This document shows, in pieces, positions 23,385-36,659 of a DNA stretch of 64,000 bases (position 1 is its first letter; every line of letters starts with the position of its first letter). Position numbers and translations under genes: made by a program. Origin of the DNA: Silene conica (taxonomy: Eukaryota; Streptophyta; Magnoliopsida; Caryophyllales; Caryophyllaceae); the NCBI GenBank assembly GCA_029255685.2, contig CM055319.2:36094530-36158529 (forward strand), given 5' to 3'. Below the pieces are notes generated by a model, which was not told where the DNA came from, searched no databases, and saw nothing but the letters and a program-made list of their open reading frames with translations.

Positions 23385-24593
23385 AAACGATCCTCAGGCC
23401 TAAACCAAATGAAAAATAATGAACATAGGAAGAGTCAAATAAAATGAACCCCAGGCTAGTAACTGTTAGGAGCCCCCGGATTGGGTTGAGTTAGGGGCCC
23501 CCTCAAACCAAGCCACTGGCCCTTTCAGTCTAACCTGGTCACCCTTGAGAGATGTAGAGCGTGGGTAGTATAGAATAAAGGACAGGACCCAGTATACATA
23601 TTGTACTAACGTTTCCGCAGAAAAGGAATGAGGTAAGTTATGATGTGAAATATGGTTGATGATCTGTATTGTGAAGCATGATAATGATATTGAATGTTAG
23701 TTGATATATATGACTTCTAAGTATTGAGAACATAAAAATTGGAATATGACTTTGAAATATAAGCTTGACTTGTATAATGACGTGCATTAGAAGAATACGA
23801 CTGATCTTGAAATGTTGTTCATCTGAATGATTGAATTAAAAATTGCAGAGAATAGTTATATATCTATTGAACAATAATTTGGAGTGATATGATCATATGA
23901 TTTTGGTGTTCAAAATGTCTATATGATATCTGGTTATTAAATACTATCGCAATTATGTAATATATTGGCTGTTATTTGGATATGAATATCAGATTTATGT
24001 GTTATAATAATCCATGCCTAGTGATATGCGGAATGTGATGCCCCAAGCCATGATGTCATATAGTTATGTGTTACATTTGTACATACATGTATAAATATTC
24101 AGACATTTATTTGATCTACATTTCTGTCTCGCAATCTTTACCGTGTTCAGATGACAATTACAGCTTGAAATGATGAATAAATGATAATATGGTGCAACGT
24201 GATTTCTATGCTTTGATGATATGTCAACATGTTTGGGAAAAGAATGGTTGTGTGTAAATGTGATAATGTGAAGTGATTTTAAGAAACAAAAAGAAAAAGG
24301 TCTGATAAATTTTCAGAATGTTAGCTTGTTTGTACGGGTTGTCATTAAAATGTGTTTCCTATATGAATGTGAAAATTTTATGTGTGATAACCATCTGATT
24401 TAGCTTCTCGATGCTTTTGGTTTCATGCGTATACAAGTATATCTTGTGAGAAATAAATATTTTAGTCGATAGTGGTCAGATTGTTACTGCACGATTCCGT
24501 TTTGGCCCGTGTTTTTGGCAAATGACACCATTTAAAACGTATTTATTGTTTATGCATATTTCTAACTCCACTGTTTAGAATATTCATTCACAT

Positions 24594-25753
24594 TGTTAGG
24601 TTCATATACCTATTTAGTCATACTATGTTATATTTATCTTATAAATGATAGATCTTATGCATACTTAACAAGGAAATTTCGAGATATATGAAGAAGAACA
24701 AGCTTCCTTACATTGAATATCTCGGCTATTTTAGGGCACAAGTGAAGCCACCTTCTTCACTTGTTCTTGAGCTTAATATGTGGATGATCCTCCTTGAACC
24801 TTCAAAGAGATGATGGCCTCCAAAAGATGAACACCAAGACACACTAACTCTCAATGTTTGTATGTTATTGTGCTAGAATTAACAAACAAACTTACTAGAT
24901 TGAAGGAGGTACACGGCTAGGGTTTTAGCAAGAAAGGAATTATTTTTCTTTCTTTTCTTATGTTCTCTCTCAACAACAAAACCCTAGTATGAATTGTGAA
25001 TGAATGACTTAAGTGAACCAAAGAACAAAACTTGTTTTGTTCCTCCATTTGGTTCGGCCGAGAACAAGGGTTAGAGTGCCCAATAGATTGGCACTCAATC
25101 CTCTCAATTGTCTCAAGCATGCATTAACAAATTAAATGCATTGTCTTCCTAATGTTCCTATTACATAATGTAATATGTAAAATGTGTGTGTGTGTGTGTG
25201 TGACATATCACACGGTCCACACCACTAAAACGGATCAAATCCGTAACATTATTAGGATAATATTATTTACGTAGTTTAACATTTTAAACCTTTTATCGTA
25301 AATTAGTAATTAAATAATTTCATATAATTATTTAATCGCATTCTATAACTACAACAATTGTAGTTTATTCGATTCATTCATTTTATTATTATGTTTCATA
25401 AAACAAATAATTGATAGTGATGATACTTCGATCACTAAAATAATTTATAATCTTATTATAAATTATCTCCTCTTTTATTCACAATCTAGAAATGTATCAA
25501 CTCGTATCAGTATACAGTTGTTACATTTAATATTGAGATAGCTGTCCTAAAGGTGTGACCTAAAGGGATCAACTGGTCACCACCGTCATTACGACAGTAA
25601 TGTCAAACTCTAGCAAGCCAATCATTACCGATTAATGTTGACCAGTTGACTTATGATAAGAATCATCCCATGAATATTCTTTTATAGAGTTTTGTCAATT
25701 TAATTAATATAATTGACGTGATCACATTATTGTCGAGGACACTTACTCCAACA
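24594..25753 (-). repeat. 3' LTR of element D
   Basis: Runs from TGTTAGGTTC to ACTCCAACA in + coordinates. It has a GT microsatellite at about 25183-25202 and the conserved hairpin at 25570-25648 (arms CAACTGGTCA and TGACCAGTTG). The left flank CACAT (24589-24593) would be the target copy; its partner is not present. Confidence 0.88.
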
Positions 25754-25768
25754 ATCTCCCACTTGTCC

Positions 25769-26546
25769 TCACAAGTGTGGATCACCGATTCTCTTGTTCT
25801 ATTACATCATCTCCCACTCAATGCAAGGTGTCTTTCAGGTCGTACTTGCACGTGATCAAATCAATAGTGGTTTTTCTCGATATGGAGTGTAACTGTTTGA
25901 CCGGAATTATCTACCATAGACAGTCTCCGAGCGTGGCCACGCATTTTCAGTTCACTACTCCTCGAGTGGCCTTGAGATTTAAGATAACCCTGACAAGGGG
26001 CAGAACAATTTCTTTCCAACTGTTCTCCTTGGTCAACATCATCCATTGTGACCCAAAATATATCCATTTGACCCCTTTTACGGAAGATCGTAGAATATAA
26101 ATCAAAGTCATTTTGAATGATGTCACCTCTAAAGCAACCAGTCTCTAGTCTAAGAATCGACTCATAAGAATATATATAGCAGCTCTTGCCACGACCAGGC
26201 TCCATTGAATTCTAAAGAACTCTATAAGCGGTCACTGCCCGACACAAGTGTACTTTACAGTTGTCTATATGATCGACTAGTCATCCCTTATGACTCTATG
26301 GTGTAAGAACTCACCATCAATCGCATCATAATCTAGTCACTTCGAGACGTCACCTCATATAAGTGACTAGGGGCAATACTAAGTTAATCCAGTTCACTTC
26401 TACAGGGTTCAACAATTGTCCTACAATCCTGTTTGGATTTAACAAAGTATATTTAATAAACAAGTTGTATAAAACTTTAAATGATGAACGAGATTATCTT
26501 ATATGAACGTAAAAACAACATTTTTCATTTCATATCGCATAATCGG
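25769..26546 (-). other. Element D 3' noncoding region
   Basis: No gene. Blocks shared with A/B/C and E/G include CTCGAGGAG and the palindrome GCGTGGCCACGC at 25931-25942. Confidence 0.65.
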
Positions 26547-29500
26547 TTACACATTGGGTAAACTCTTAAGACCCATAGAACGAGCATGAGAATCATGCTT
26601 AGCTTGCGACAAGGGTTTGGTTAAAGGATCAGCCACATTATCGTCTGTCCCAACCTTACATATCGCTATTTCCTTCCTATCAATGAAATCCCGTATTACA
26701 TGATATTTTCTTGGTACATGTCTAGACTTATTACTAGACTTAGGCTCCTTAGCCTGAAAGACAGCACCACTGTTATCACAGTACAGGGTGATAGGATCTT
26801 CAGCATTTGGAACTACCCTTAGTCCCTCGATAAATTGCCTTATCCATACTGCCTCCTTAGCAGCCTCTGACGCTGCAATGTACTCTGCTTCCGTTGTAGA
26901 ATCCGCAACGACTGGTTCTTTGAAGCTCTTCCAACTAATGGCACCACCATTCAAGATAAAGACAAATCCAGCCTGGGATTTAAAATCATCTTTATCTGTT
27001 TGGAAGCTTGCATCTGTGTAACCCTTTACACATAAATCTTCTTCCCCTCCAAACACTAAGTATGAATCCTTAGTTCTTCTCAAGTACTTAAGGATGTTCT
27101 TGACTGCAATCCAGTGACTTTCACCTGGATTTGCTTGATATCTACTAGTCATGCTCAAAGCATACGAGACATCAGGACGAGTGCATATCATGGCGTACAT
27201 GATAGATCCCACGGTGGAAGCATAAGGGATCATTTTCATGCGTTCAACATCCTTGGGCTCTGTGGGTGATTGAGACTTTCTCAATATAATGCCACTTCCC
27301 ATGGGGATAAACCCTCTCTTGGAATTTCCCATGCTGAACCGTCGAAGAATCTTATCGATATAAGGTTCTTGACTTAGTGCCAATATCCTCTTGGATCTAT
27401 CTCTATAGATCCGGATACCTAATATGCATTGTGCATTTCCTAGATCTTTCATCTGAAAATGGTTACCTAACCATCCTTTCACTGATGAAAGCATTGGAAC
27501 ATCATTTCCAATGAGTAGTATGTCATCCACATACAAGATCAGGAATACAACATTGCTCCCACTGAATTTCATATATAGACAAGGTTCCTCGACACTTCGA
27601 GTGAAACCATTTTCTTTTATGACTTCATTGAAGCGATGATTCCAACTCCTTGATGCTTGCTTAAGACCATAGATGGATCTCTTAAGCTTGCATACCTTGT
27701 TAGGATTTTTAGGATCTTCAAAACCTTCGGGTTGTATCATATACACATCCTCCTTTAATGCCCATTTAAGAAGGCGGTTTTGACGTCCATTTGCCACACT
27801 TCATAATCATGAAATGCGGCAATCGCTAACATTATCCTAATGGATCTTAGCATGGCTACCGGAGCAAAGGTTTCATCATAATGAAGACCTTGGACTTGGG
27901 AAAAACCCTTAGCTACTAGCCTAGCTTTATAGACATCATCATGTCCTTCTATGCCATTCTTCACCTTGAAGATCCACTTGCATTGGAGAGGTCTCATCTC
28001 CTTAGTCAAGTCTACCAAGTCCCATACTTGGTTTTGATGCATAGAATCCATCTCAGATACCATGGCCTCATGCCATTTTATGGAGTCGGGACTAGAGATT
28101 GCAGCTTTGTAAGTGGTAGGCTCGTCACTTTCCAAAAGTAAAACGTCCAGGCTACCATCTTCCTCAATAAGTCCAACATACCTATCAGGTTGATGTGGGA
28201 CCCTACTCGACCTCCTAGGTGGAATAGGTAACGAAGTGGATGAAGAAGGAACATCTTCTTCAGTCTCAGCTTCAGTTTGTGGCTCTTGAACTTCTCGAAC
28301 TTCATTAAGTTCAAAATTTCTCCCACTCTGTCTCTTAGAAATAAACTCCTTTTCTAAGAAGACAGCCTCAGAAGACACAAACACTTTGTTTTCTTGAGGT
28401 TTGTAAAAGTGGTAGCCACGAGAGGTGGTTGGATAACCAACAAATATGCATTTTTCGGATCTTGGTGCGAGTTTGTCATCGTTTTTCGACTTGACATAAG
28501 CATCGCACCCCCATATCTTCATATAGGATAAGTTAGGAACCTTTCCTTTCCACATCTCATATGGAGTCTTATCGGTCGCTTTCGTTGGACTATTGTTCAA
28601 CGATTTGATGGCGGTGAGTATCGCAAATCCCCAAAATGAATTGGGTAAATTAGTTTGGCTCATCATTGATCGGACCATATCCAATAAGGTTCGATTCCTC
28701 CTTTCAGCCACACCATTAAGTTGTGGTGTTCCTGGAGGCGAAAGTTGTGACACAATGCCACATTCCTTTAGATGTGAATCAAATTCATTACTAAGATATT
28801 CTCCACCACGATCGGATCGTAATGTTTTAATCTTCTTATCGAGTTGGTTCTCTACTTCATTCTAAAATTCTTTAAATTTCGTAAAAGCTTCACTCTTATG
28901 CTTCATTAAGTAGATATACCCATACCTACTTAATTCATCGGTGAAGGTGATGAAATAGTCATAATTGCCTCTAGCGGTGATAGATAATGGTCCGCATACA
29001 TCCGTATGTATAAGTCCCAATAACTCACTTGCTCGTGTCCCTTTACCACTAAAGGGGTTACGAGTCATCTTCCCTAGAAGGCAAGCTTCGCATGTACCAT
29101 AAGATTCATATTCGAATGGCTTAATTATGTTGGTCTTTACCAATCTTTTAATGCGATTTTCATTTATGTGACCAAGTCGACAATGCCAAACATATGATTC
29201 ATTTGGATCACTTGTTTTAATTCTTTTGTTATTGACGTTGTAGACATTATTAGACGAGTCGGAAGTTTCCAAAACATAGATTCCATTAATAGAATTGGCA
29301 CGGCCAACTACCATGTCATTCTTTGAAATTACACAACAATTGTTTTTAATGTAAAAATCATATCCTTCAATGTCTAACATTGCGACAGAAATAATGTTTT
29401 TGGAAAGAGACGGTACAAAATAACAATTATTGAGTTTTAGCTCATATCCACTCGTCAAGGCAAGAGTGCAAGTTCCTTTTGAAGTGGCCGCTACCCGAGC

Positions 29501-30061
29501 TCCATTTCCAAGTCGGAGATCCATATCACCCTTGTCCACCTTCTCCACTTCTCTTAAACCCTGCAAACGATTACAAAGGTGAGAACCACATCCGGTATCC
29601 AATACCCATGATGTGTTGGATGTAAAATTTATGTCAATAACAAAAATTTCAGATTTGGAATTACCTAACGGAATCACAAGACCTTCTTGGATATGACGTA
29701 AGTACTTGGGGCAATTCCTCCTCCAATGGCCCATGACACTACAATAGTGGCATCGCCCTTTCTCTAACTTTCTCTTCTTCCTTTTATTCTTTGCAAGACT
29801 TTTCTTGCTAGAACTCCCACTAGCTTCATCATAAGCTCTTTCTTTCAAGTATAAGGCGTCCATTTCTTCATTCAGCTCATCTATATAAGCCGTGTCAAGA
29901 AATGAACCTTTGGGAGGTGGGAGAGAAGAAATGAAGTTAATACTGCCATCCGGACCCGTTCCGAAATGAACTTCTCTAGTAGTATCAATGTTGTTTTGGT
30001 TGCAAATATCGTCGAAAACATTATGACAAGAATCAATAGTGATAGGGTTGAATGAATCCAT
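26547..30061 (-). CDS. Element D gag end and pol region
   Basis: Fossil Copia polyprotein region on the - strand. From 30061 it shows a short acidic N-terminal stretch, a zinc knuckle CHYCSVMGHWRRNC (about 29755-29715), protease WVLDTGCGSHLC (about 29610-29570), GAG-pre-integrase WHCRLGHINENR (about 29195-29150) and integrase ITFTDELSRYGYIYL (about 28960-28905) through LNGVAERRNRT (about 28720). Reverse transcriptase YVDDILL is at about 27520, and RNase H runs to the PLTKPLSQAKH tail at about 26600. The usual UBN2-type gag body is not evident ahead of the zinc knuckle, in contrast to B, E and G. There are about two breaks. Confidence 0.88.
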
Positions 30062-31025
30062 TGCGATAAAATAACTACAAAAACGGAAACGAAGGAAAAA
30101 TTAACGTTCATCATTTTAAAACTTGTTAAACATTTTAAACAAGTTAAGTATTTACTTAACGATCTCTTACACAATTAAGTAAATAAACCCGAGACCCAAA
30201 CCCATACTAATCCGGGCACGGTGTAGCCGATTCAACCCGTATTGGTATAATTTGGTGGATTAACCCTTTAATCGGTTCTACTCTTAGAACTCTCGGTCGA
30301 CAATTTTCTTAAAATTATCTATAGCCCGAACTTATTGCAACTACGGTTACGAATACTTTCGTTGAGATCGACCAAATTTCAAGGTGTAATCGTCATTACC
30401 CCACTTACCCAACGTGACAATTTTAGTACCCCGGTTTAGCCGAGCCTACATATTTGTGAAGAAGGGATTCATGGGTCCATACTCTTTGGTAAGGCTAAGT
30501 CTCAATATTATAAACGTAAGAGATCTTATCAATTATTATCTATCTCCTTTTAAGTGAACTAATTTAGGTGAATTATCGATAATAAAATTGATACGTTGAA
30601 AACCCGATACTCGATATGCATGACATGTTAATGGCGATTTGGCTATGCATGCAACATATTAAAACAAAATAAAGCAAACGATAAATTCCTAGTATGGCCT
30701 TATCCTAGAAAAGAAATAACAAGAGTACAAATTCGGAAACCAACTCCTTTGGTCCCTTGATCTTAACGAGGCACGCAAATCGAGGCAAACACCGTCTTCA
30801 TCGGAACTCCTTTCCGAATGGCACCGTCTTCAAGGTTCTCCCGAAAATAAAAACATTACAACTTTTCTAGTCTACTTTATACATTATAAAATAGAAAAAT
30901 TACAATTGGGTGATACGAGATCACAAAATTACAACCAAATTGGTAACCCCTTACATTACGGGAAATACCAATTTAAATCTAAGGCCATACTAGAATAATT
31001 ACATGATTCAAAAATAATGCAATAT
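30062..31025 (-). other. Element D leader
   Basis: Noncoding. It is similar to the E leader (36660-37620), including GGGCACGGTGTAGCCGATTC and the TAATTTGGTGGATTAAC stretch, which ties D and E together as relatives. Confidence 0.6.
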
Positions 31026-31201
31026 ACGATTTCGATAGTATGGGTTTGGGTCTTGGAATCATTTATAAAATTGGATAGAGGTCATTTTATAGATGCATCG
31101 ACTTAGTAAATATGTTTACAAGTTAAGATGAAAATTAAAACGATTAGCATTTAATTTCTTCATATGTTTAAAATTTTGTAGTCTTCGTATCAATATCAAT
31201 C

Positions 31202-32131
31202 ATGGCTACTTCCACTACTACGAACAATTCATGGTTACGTTCCTTCATGGATCGTTGTAAGCTAGAAAAGAATGGGGCAAACTTTGCCGATTGGGATGCC
31301 CAACTGTTGTTGGCGGCAGAGGGAGACGGTAAGACCGAATTCCTTATTGAAGCATCACCTCCCGAACCTGCTGAAAATGCCACCGCCGTGGCAAGACGAC
31401 CTTATGATTCTTATCACAAGGAGTCTTGGGAATTGAAAAATGTTTTGATCCTCTCGATGGAGCCGGAACTCCAAAAGATTGCCCTAAAGATTGGCACAGC
31501 TTATGAGATCTATTGCAGGCTTCTGACAATGTTCTCAAAGGCTTCGAGAATTGTCCAATATGGGGCAGTATCGGCTTTCTTTGATCTCAACTTTAAGGAG
31601 GGGCAAAAGGTTAGGCCACATGTACTCAAGATGATTGAGCATGTAGAAACCCTAAGGATGAATCAAGTGGACATTCCTAAGGAACTTGTGATTGACAGAA
31701 TCCTCCACTCCTTGTCTAAGGTGAAGACTTATGTACAATTCCGGATGAATTTCAACATAAGGAACCAAGACGTCTCTCTCGATGAACTGCACAATATGAT
31801 CGTGCAGGTAGAAAGGGATATGGACCTAAATGTTAGTTCCCCCAAGGATGAGCTCTATATAAATGTCAAGGGCAAAGGAAAGTTCGATAGGAAGGGTAGG
31901 GCTAAGAGGAGGCAACCTTCCAAAGGTTTGAAGGATGTGTCTTCGGAGGCAAGTACATCAGATCCCAACATGAGCGCTCCTCAAGGAGCCAGGTGCTTTT
32001 ATTGTAATAATAAAGGACATAAGAAGAGGAATTGTTCCAGATATCTCAGCGATCTCAAAGCTGGGAAGATTCTTCCAAGTTGGTATGATAACTATCTCTA
32101 TTTTGTGTTAATCTCAACTAACGTATTATGA
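31202..32131 (+). CDS. gag of partial element G'
   Basis: A 309-residue open frame, gag of UBN2 type. It starts MATSTTTNNSWLRSFMDRC and carries a zinc knuckle CFYCNNKGHKKRNC at about residues 264-277. It differs from the G protein at only about three residues (in the segments FDLNFKEGQKVRPHV and ETLRMNQ). It closes about 30 residues after the zinc knuckle, and no protease or other pol domain follows in any frame. In the family, gag forms the virus-like particle. This copy has lost its LTRs, so it is a fossil despite its open frame. Confidence 0.88.
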   Translation: MATSTTTNNSWLRSFMDRCKLEKNGANFADWDAQLLLAAEGDGKTEFLIEASPPEPAENATAVARRPYDSYHKESWELKNVLILSMEPELQKIALKIGTAYEIYCRLLTMFSKASRIVQYGAVSAFFDLNFKEGQKVRPHVLKMIEHVETLRMNQVDIPKELVIDRILHSLSKVKTYVQFRMNFNIRNQDVSLDELHNMIVQVERDMDLNVSSPKDELYINVKGKGKFDRKGRAKRRQPSKGLKDVSSEASTSDPNMSAPQGARCFYCNNKGHKKRNCSRYLSDLKAGKILPSWYDNYLYFVLISTNVL

Positions 32132-32383
32132 TACAAGTTGTGATGTAAATGCTCTTCTTACTTGAATTAGGGCATGAAAACAAAAATAAGGGAAAGAAAA
32201 ATCAAGCATAATGGATCAATGGAACTAAGAGTAGCTCCACTCAGGATGATCAAGAAGCTTTGTTTTTCCGCTTATTTTGCTAATATTTCAAGTGTTGTAT
32301 GAACAATTAAGACCTATGTTTTATTTCCTTGTTGGACAAGGAAATGGGAAATCCTTGAACAATATGTTGTATTTTGGATAATA

Positions 32384-32413
32384 TAGTGACTTGGTTTTCA
32401 ACCCAAGTCACTA
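32384..32413 (+). other. Post-gag hairpin of G'
   Basis: Perfect 11-bp arms TAGTGACTTGG and CCAAGTCACTA with an 8-base loop, about 250 bp after the gag stop. Same as 50057-50086 in G. A related hairpin is in E. Confidence 0.8.
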
Positions 32414-33262
32414 TCGGTTTATAATTATGTTCTTGTTTAGTTTAACATACACTTGCAAATCTCAAAACATAAAATAGAATTGATTATGAAATTTCAATGT
32501 ATGACCATTGAAACCGAATAGGTATAGGATACCCAATTCAAATCAAATCAAAATCAAATTAAGTTAAGAACTTAATTAAAGAGGAAAAGTTGTCATAAGG
32601 GTACACAAACCAACTTCAAAATTATCAACCATTCTGAAGTATCTAAAGCTTTAAATTGAATATTTTCTGTAATAAACCATAAGGATACACAAACCAACAT
32701 CAAAGTCATTGCTTGTGGCCTTAGTAGCTATCTTTGGTGATAAAATGGGATTATTATTACAAAGATAGAGTGGGAGAAATTTGAAAAGTCCACAAATAGC
32801 ATATGATTTTGACAAGCACAAAGGATATGATCTATTAGTGAATAGTAGGATTTATTGTGTTTTGGTTATGTGAAAGATAAGAAGGAAGATTAAGTTGTGG
32901 ATGGGATCTACGATTTAAGAAAATCTGGGATCTACGATTTGAGAAAATCTACACCTTATGGTTGTAAAAGGTAGATTAGGCTGTAGATAAGATTCTACGG
33001 CTTATCATCCCAAAAGTTGTGGATAAGCCCAAAGGTTGTAGATAAGATCTACGGTTTGGTAAAAATCTATGCCTTATATCCCAAGAGCAATCTACACCTT
33101 AACATTTTACGTAAAATACTTTATAAACATGTCTTTTTGAAAGACACGTATAAAACATGGTTTGACTATCGTTGACTGAGGCTAACGTACGGGGTATTAC
33201 ACATTCTCGTCATGAGATTTAATTATGTGATCGCACTATTGTTGAGGACATATTTCCCAACA

Positions 33263-35693
33263 ATCTCCCACTTGTCCTCGACAAGTGTGCGTCACCAATT
33301 CTCTTGTCCCATTACAATCTCCCACTCAATGCAAGGTGTCTTTCAGGTCGTACTTGCATTTGATCATATCGTGAGTGGTTTCCTCGATCTGGAGATTAAC
33401 TGCTTCACCGGAATTATCTACCACAGATACCTTCCGAGCGTGGCCACGCATTTTCAGTTAACTTCTCCTCAAGTGGCCTCGAGATTTAAACAACCCTGAC
33501 AAAGGGGTGGACAATTCCTATCGCACTACTCCCTTTGACTAGCCCCAGCCTAACACAACCCAAAACAATCTCATTTGACTCCACTTACGAAAAGTCGTAG
33601 AGAATGAATCAAGGCTATGCCAAAACTGTGCCATCTTGGGTGAGTAATCTTTTGTCCAAGAATTGACTCATAAGAATACTATAGCAGCTCTTGCCACGAC
33701 CGGGTTATTATAAAATATCCAGAACTCTATAAGCGGTCACTCTGCCTGACAGAGTGTCTCCTACAGTCTGCCTATGTGATCGACTAGTCATCCCTTATGA
33801 CTCTATGGCATTTGAACTTGCCATCAATCGCCTCACACTCTAGTCGCTTCGAGATGTCACCTCATACAAGAAGCTAGGGGCTATACTAAGTTAATCCAAT
33901 TCACTTTATGGGGTTTAAAATTGTCTCTTAGAACCCATTTGGATTTGACAAAGTATCTTTCAATTGTGAGTTAATTATAACTCAAACGATATTGTTATGT
34001 ATGGACAGTCAATACAATATTACTGCTCCATAGCATTTGATGCATGATCATAAATTTGTATTAGTGGTTTGAATTTGCGAATAAACCTTTTATTCATGTT
34101 TTCAAAACCTACAAATTTTAGTCTCCTTCCAACTCATATTATCTCGTATAATATGATCTTATTTGTGTACAAGTCTAGAACTCATTCTAGATCTTGAGTT
34201 TCTTTCTGAGAAAGAAGCTCCCACTATTATCACATAACTCGTGACTTATTTGTAGGTCAGAGGGATCAACTTATCGCTTTAAACACTTATGTACTGAAAT
34301 CTATTTTGTAGTTATTCATGTTTTCATTACTCGTTCCCTTTGAGAACCCATCATTTTCAATCATCTTGGCTACTTAATCAAAAGTTTTAGGTTGTATGAA
34401 TCCCCACGTGATTCTATATTCATCAATATGAATAATGTATCATCCTATGATATATTACATTTTATTCATCTAGAATTGAGAACTTCTTATTCTTTACACT
34501 CTAAAGAATCACCATTCTCTCTTAATGGTATGTTCAATTCTTTAATGAATGTCGGTCCCACTAAACCCAATATCACTCTTTCAATAGTGATCGATTTTAC
34601 ATAATCAACATTATTTATTAAATGAACCTTTCATTTCTCGCATGTTATTCTTTTGCTTCTACTTGAACCAGTATCACTATCCCTATAGTGATCTATTTTT
34701 ACTCAATCAATTATCACTCCTTAAATGAACTCTTCATTTCTTGTCATTGTTCGAAACGAATATGACATGATATTCCCTAATTACTCTTTTCGATTTTAAA
34801 GAGACTACTATCGAGAGAACAGAGATGATTTCTCCTCTATTATCATTTAATTAAATTATGAAACATCATTATTGAGGGAAACTATTTCCTTCTAACTTCA
34901 TACGGGTTTCTTATATTCTCTCTAAGAAACAATGGCGTGAGGAACATTTCCTTTCGCGTCCTCCCGTAGTTTCTTCTGTGTACTCTCGTAGTTTCTTCTA
35001 TCCATTTACTTAGGGTTCTTCTTAAGAATCCCATGTAGGATTCTTCTCTAAGATCTTACATTTATATCATTGGTTTGCGGGTGAAATATTTTCTCCCACT
35101 CTATCCTTTAAAATAACTTTTATTTATACAAGGATAGCAATTTCCCTATAACCAATGTATATGAATGTTGAAAAGTTTTAAGGGTGATAAATTAATTCTC
35201 ATTTTCACTTAAAATGATCATCTTATAATGAACTAATTATATCTCATTTTGATTGAGAGTTTCTCATGTGGTGTAATTCTCCGTTTTAAATTAATCAACA
35301 CTTTGATTCTTTATATTGATCATATCAATGTTATTGTATAATGAACGTTTCAGGGTACTTCTTTAGTGATTTATTAAGATCACATTAATTCATGTTTACA
35401 AGGTATCCAATTTATTTTGGGAATCAACTATTTGATTAAGAACAAAAGGAGTGACTTGGGTTGAAAACCAAGTCACCAATATCCAAAATACAACCATTGT
35501 TTAGGATTTGAATCCTTGTCATACAAGAAAAGAAATTGTTCTTAAAATGAATAAAATGAAAGAAGACATTAATGAAAATGAGAGCCAAGCTCTTTATGTC
35601 TTCAATCTCTGGATGCTACCATAGCCATCCATGTAAGGAACTTCAAGCTTCCTTTCCTTGCCCTTATCTTTATAAGGTGCCCCTTTAAAACAA
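33263..35693 (-). other. Element E internal noncoding DNA and 3' region
   Basis: About 2.4 kb without a supportable gene. It includes the palindrome GCGTGGCCACGC at 33438-33449 and a hairpin GTGACTTGG...CCAAGTCAC at 35451-35476. The central part is AT-rich and shows no reverse transcriptase, integrase or RNase H motif. Confidence 0.65.
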
Positions 35694-36659
35694 TTAAAAG
35701 GCGTGAGAGTCAACAACTTGTATCGACATACAAAAGTTGACAAAATAACATGAATTTAAACGAGAATTATAACCTACTGCAAGAACCTTTCCAGCTTTGA
35801 TGTTGGTTAAGTATTTAGGGCAATTCCGTTGCCAATGACCTAAACTCGTGCAATAATGGCACTTGTCTTCAACCTTTGAAGATGAGGTAGAAGCACCTTT
35901 CGAAAAGGTCTTATCTTTAGGTTGGGATTTGGAGGTTTTCTTGCCCTTGCCTTTGAAGGCACTCCTCTTGAATTTCCCTTTTCCCTTCTTCTCGATGTTC
36001 AAAACATCCTTTGTGGAACTATCATTAAGTCCCATGTCCCTTTCTGCTTGGACGAGCATCTTATGCAATTCGTCCAACGTGGTTTCTCGATTTCGCATGT
36101 TAAGGTTCACCCGGAACTGAGCATACGATTTCACCTTATTAAGGGAGTGAAGAACTCGGTCAATGATGAGGAAGTCGGGAACATCAACTCCTTGCACCTT
36201 GAGGGTTTCAACTAACTCAACTAACTTGAGTACATGAGGGCTAACCTTTTGCCCTTCCTTCAAACAAATGTCGAAGAAGGCGGAAGCCGCCTCATATTGA
36301 ATCACCATTGGAGTTTCCGAAAAAATTGTCGCAAGCTTGGTGTAAATCTCTTAAGACGTGCTTAGCTTAATCATACTCCTTTGGAGATCCGGCTCCATGG
36401 AGAAAATAAGAACGTTCTTGAGAGCAGAAGACTCTTTCATGTAGGCCTCATAGACCTCACGAGTTGCAACCGCGGAGCGAGCGGTTGGAGCGGGAGGAGC
36501 GACCTCGGTAAGGTTACGAGTCTTATCGTCACCTTGAGTGGTCAAAACCAATTGTGCATCCCAATCTTTAAAATTGGAACCATGTTTGTCAAGCTTGCAA
36601 CGATCCATAAAGGATCGAAGCCATGACATGTTAGTGAGAGGTGGAGCGTTTGCGGTCAT
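35694..36659 (-). CDS. gag region of element E
   Basis: Fossil gag of UBN2 type on the - strand, beginning at 36659 with MTANAPPLTNMSWLRSFMDR. It shares NVLIFSMEPDLQ, KEGQKVSPHVLK, LHSLNKVKSYAQFR and TLDELHKMLVQAERDM with the G gag. A zinc knuckle CHYCTSLGHWQRNC lies at about 35860-35820. The coding region ends shortly after the zinc knuckle, as in G, and protease does not follow. Confidence 0.85.

Larger units (their letters stand above)
21200..24593 (+). mobile_element. Retroelement J: LTR end, primer-binding site and leader
   Basis: A GT-rich, noncoding stretch leads to an LTR end GGGGGTGTTACA at 23369, followed after three bases by TGGTATCAGAGC (23373-23384), an initiator-tRNA-Met primer-binding site. 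The LTR style (ending TGTTACA, with a GGACATTCCGAGATGGTAAC stretch upstream) suggests a chromovirus, but no coding domain is present to confirm it. The LTR start is not resolved; 21200 is only where the base composition changes. The leader (23385-24593) has no gene, and the element is cut by the LTR of D at 24594. Confidence 0.55.
24594..31025 (-). mobile_element. Copia element D (Angela/BARE type), pol-bearing, 5' end missing
   Basis: The - strand element has its 3' LTR at 24594-25753 (1160 bp, TG...CA), polypurine tract at 25754-25768, 3' noncoding region, pol, a short gag-like region up to 30061, and a leader to about 31025. There the sequence changes abruptly to an opposite-strand gag-only element. 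No 5' LTR or primer-binding site is visible. LTR and 3' region are related to those of E and G. It has about two breaks in pol. Confidence 0.88.
31026..33084 (+). mobile_element. Partial gag-only Copia copy (G', nearly identical to part of G)
   Basis: A 2059-bp block that repeats 48699-50757 at a constant offset of 17,673 bp with no length change that I can find. By eye it differs at well under 1 percent of sites. It covers the end of the leader, the gag frame, the post-gag hairpin (32384-32413) and AT-rich internal DNA. It is joined on the left to the leader of D in opposite orientation and on the right to unrelated sequence before E. It has no LTR of its own in the window. Confidence 0.9.
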
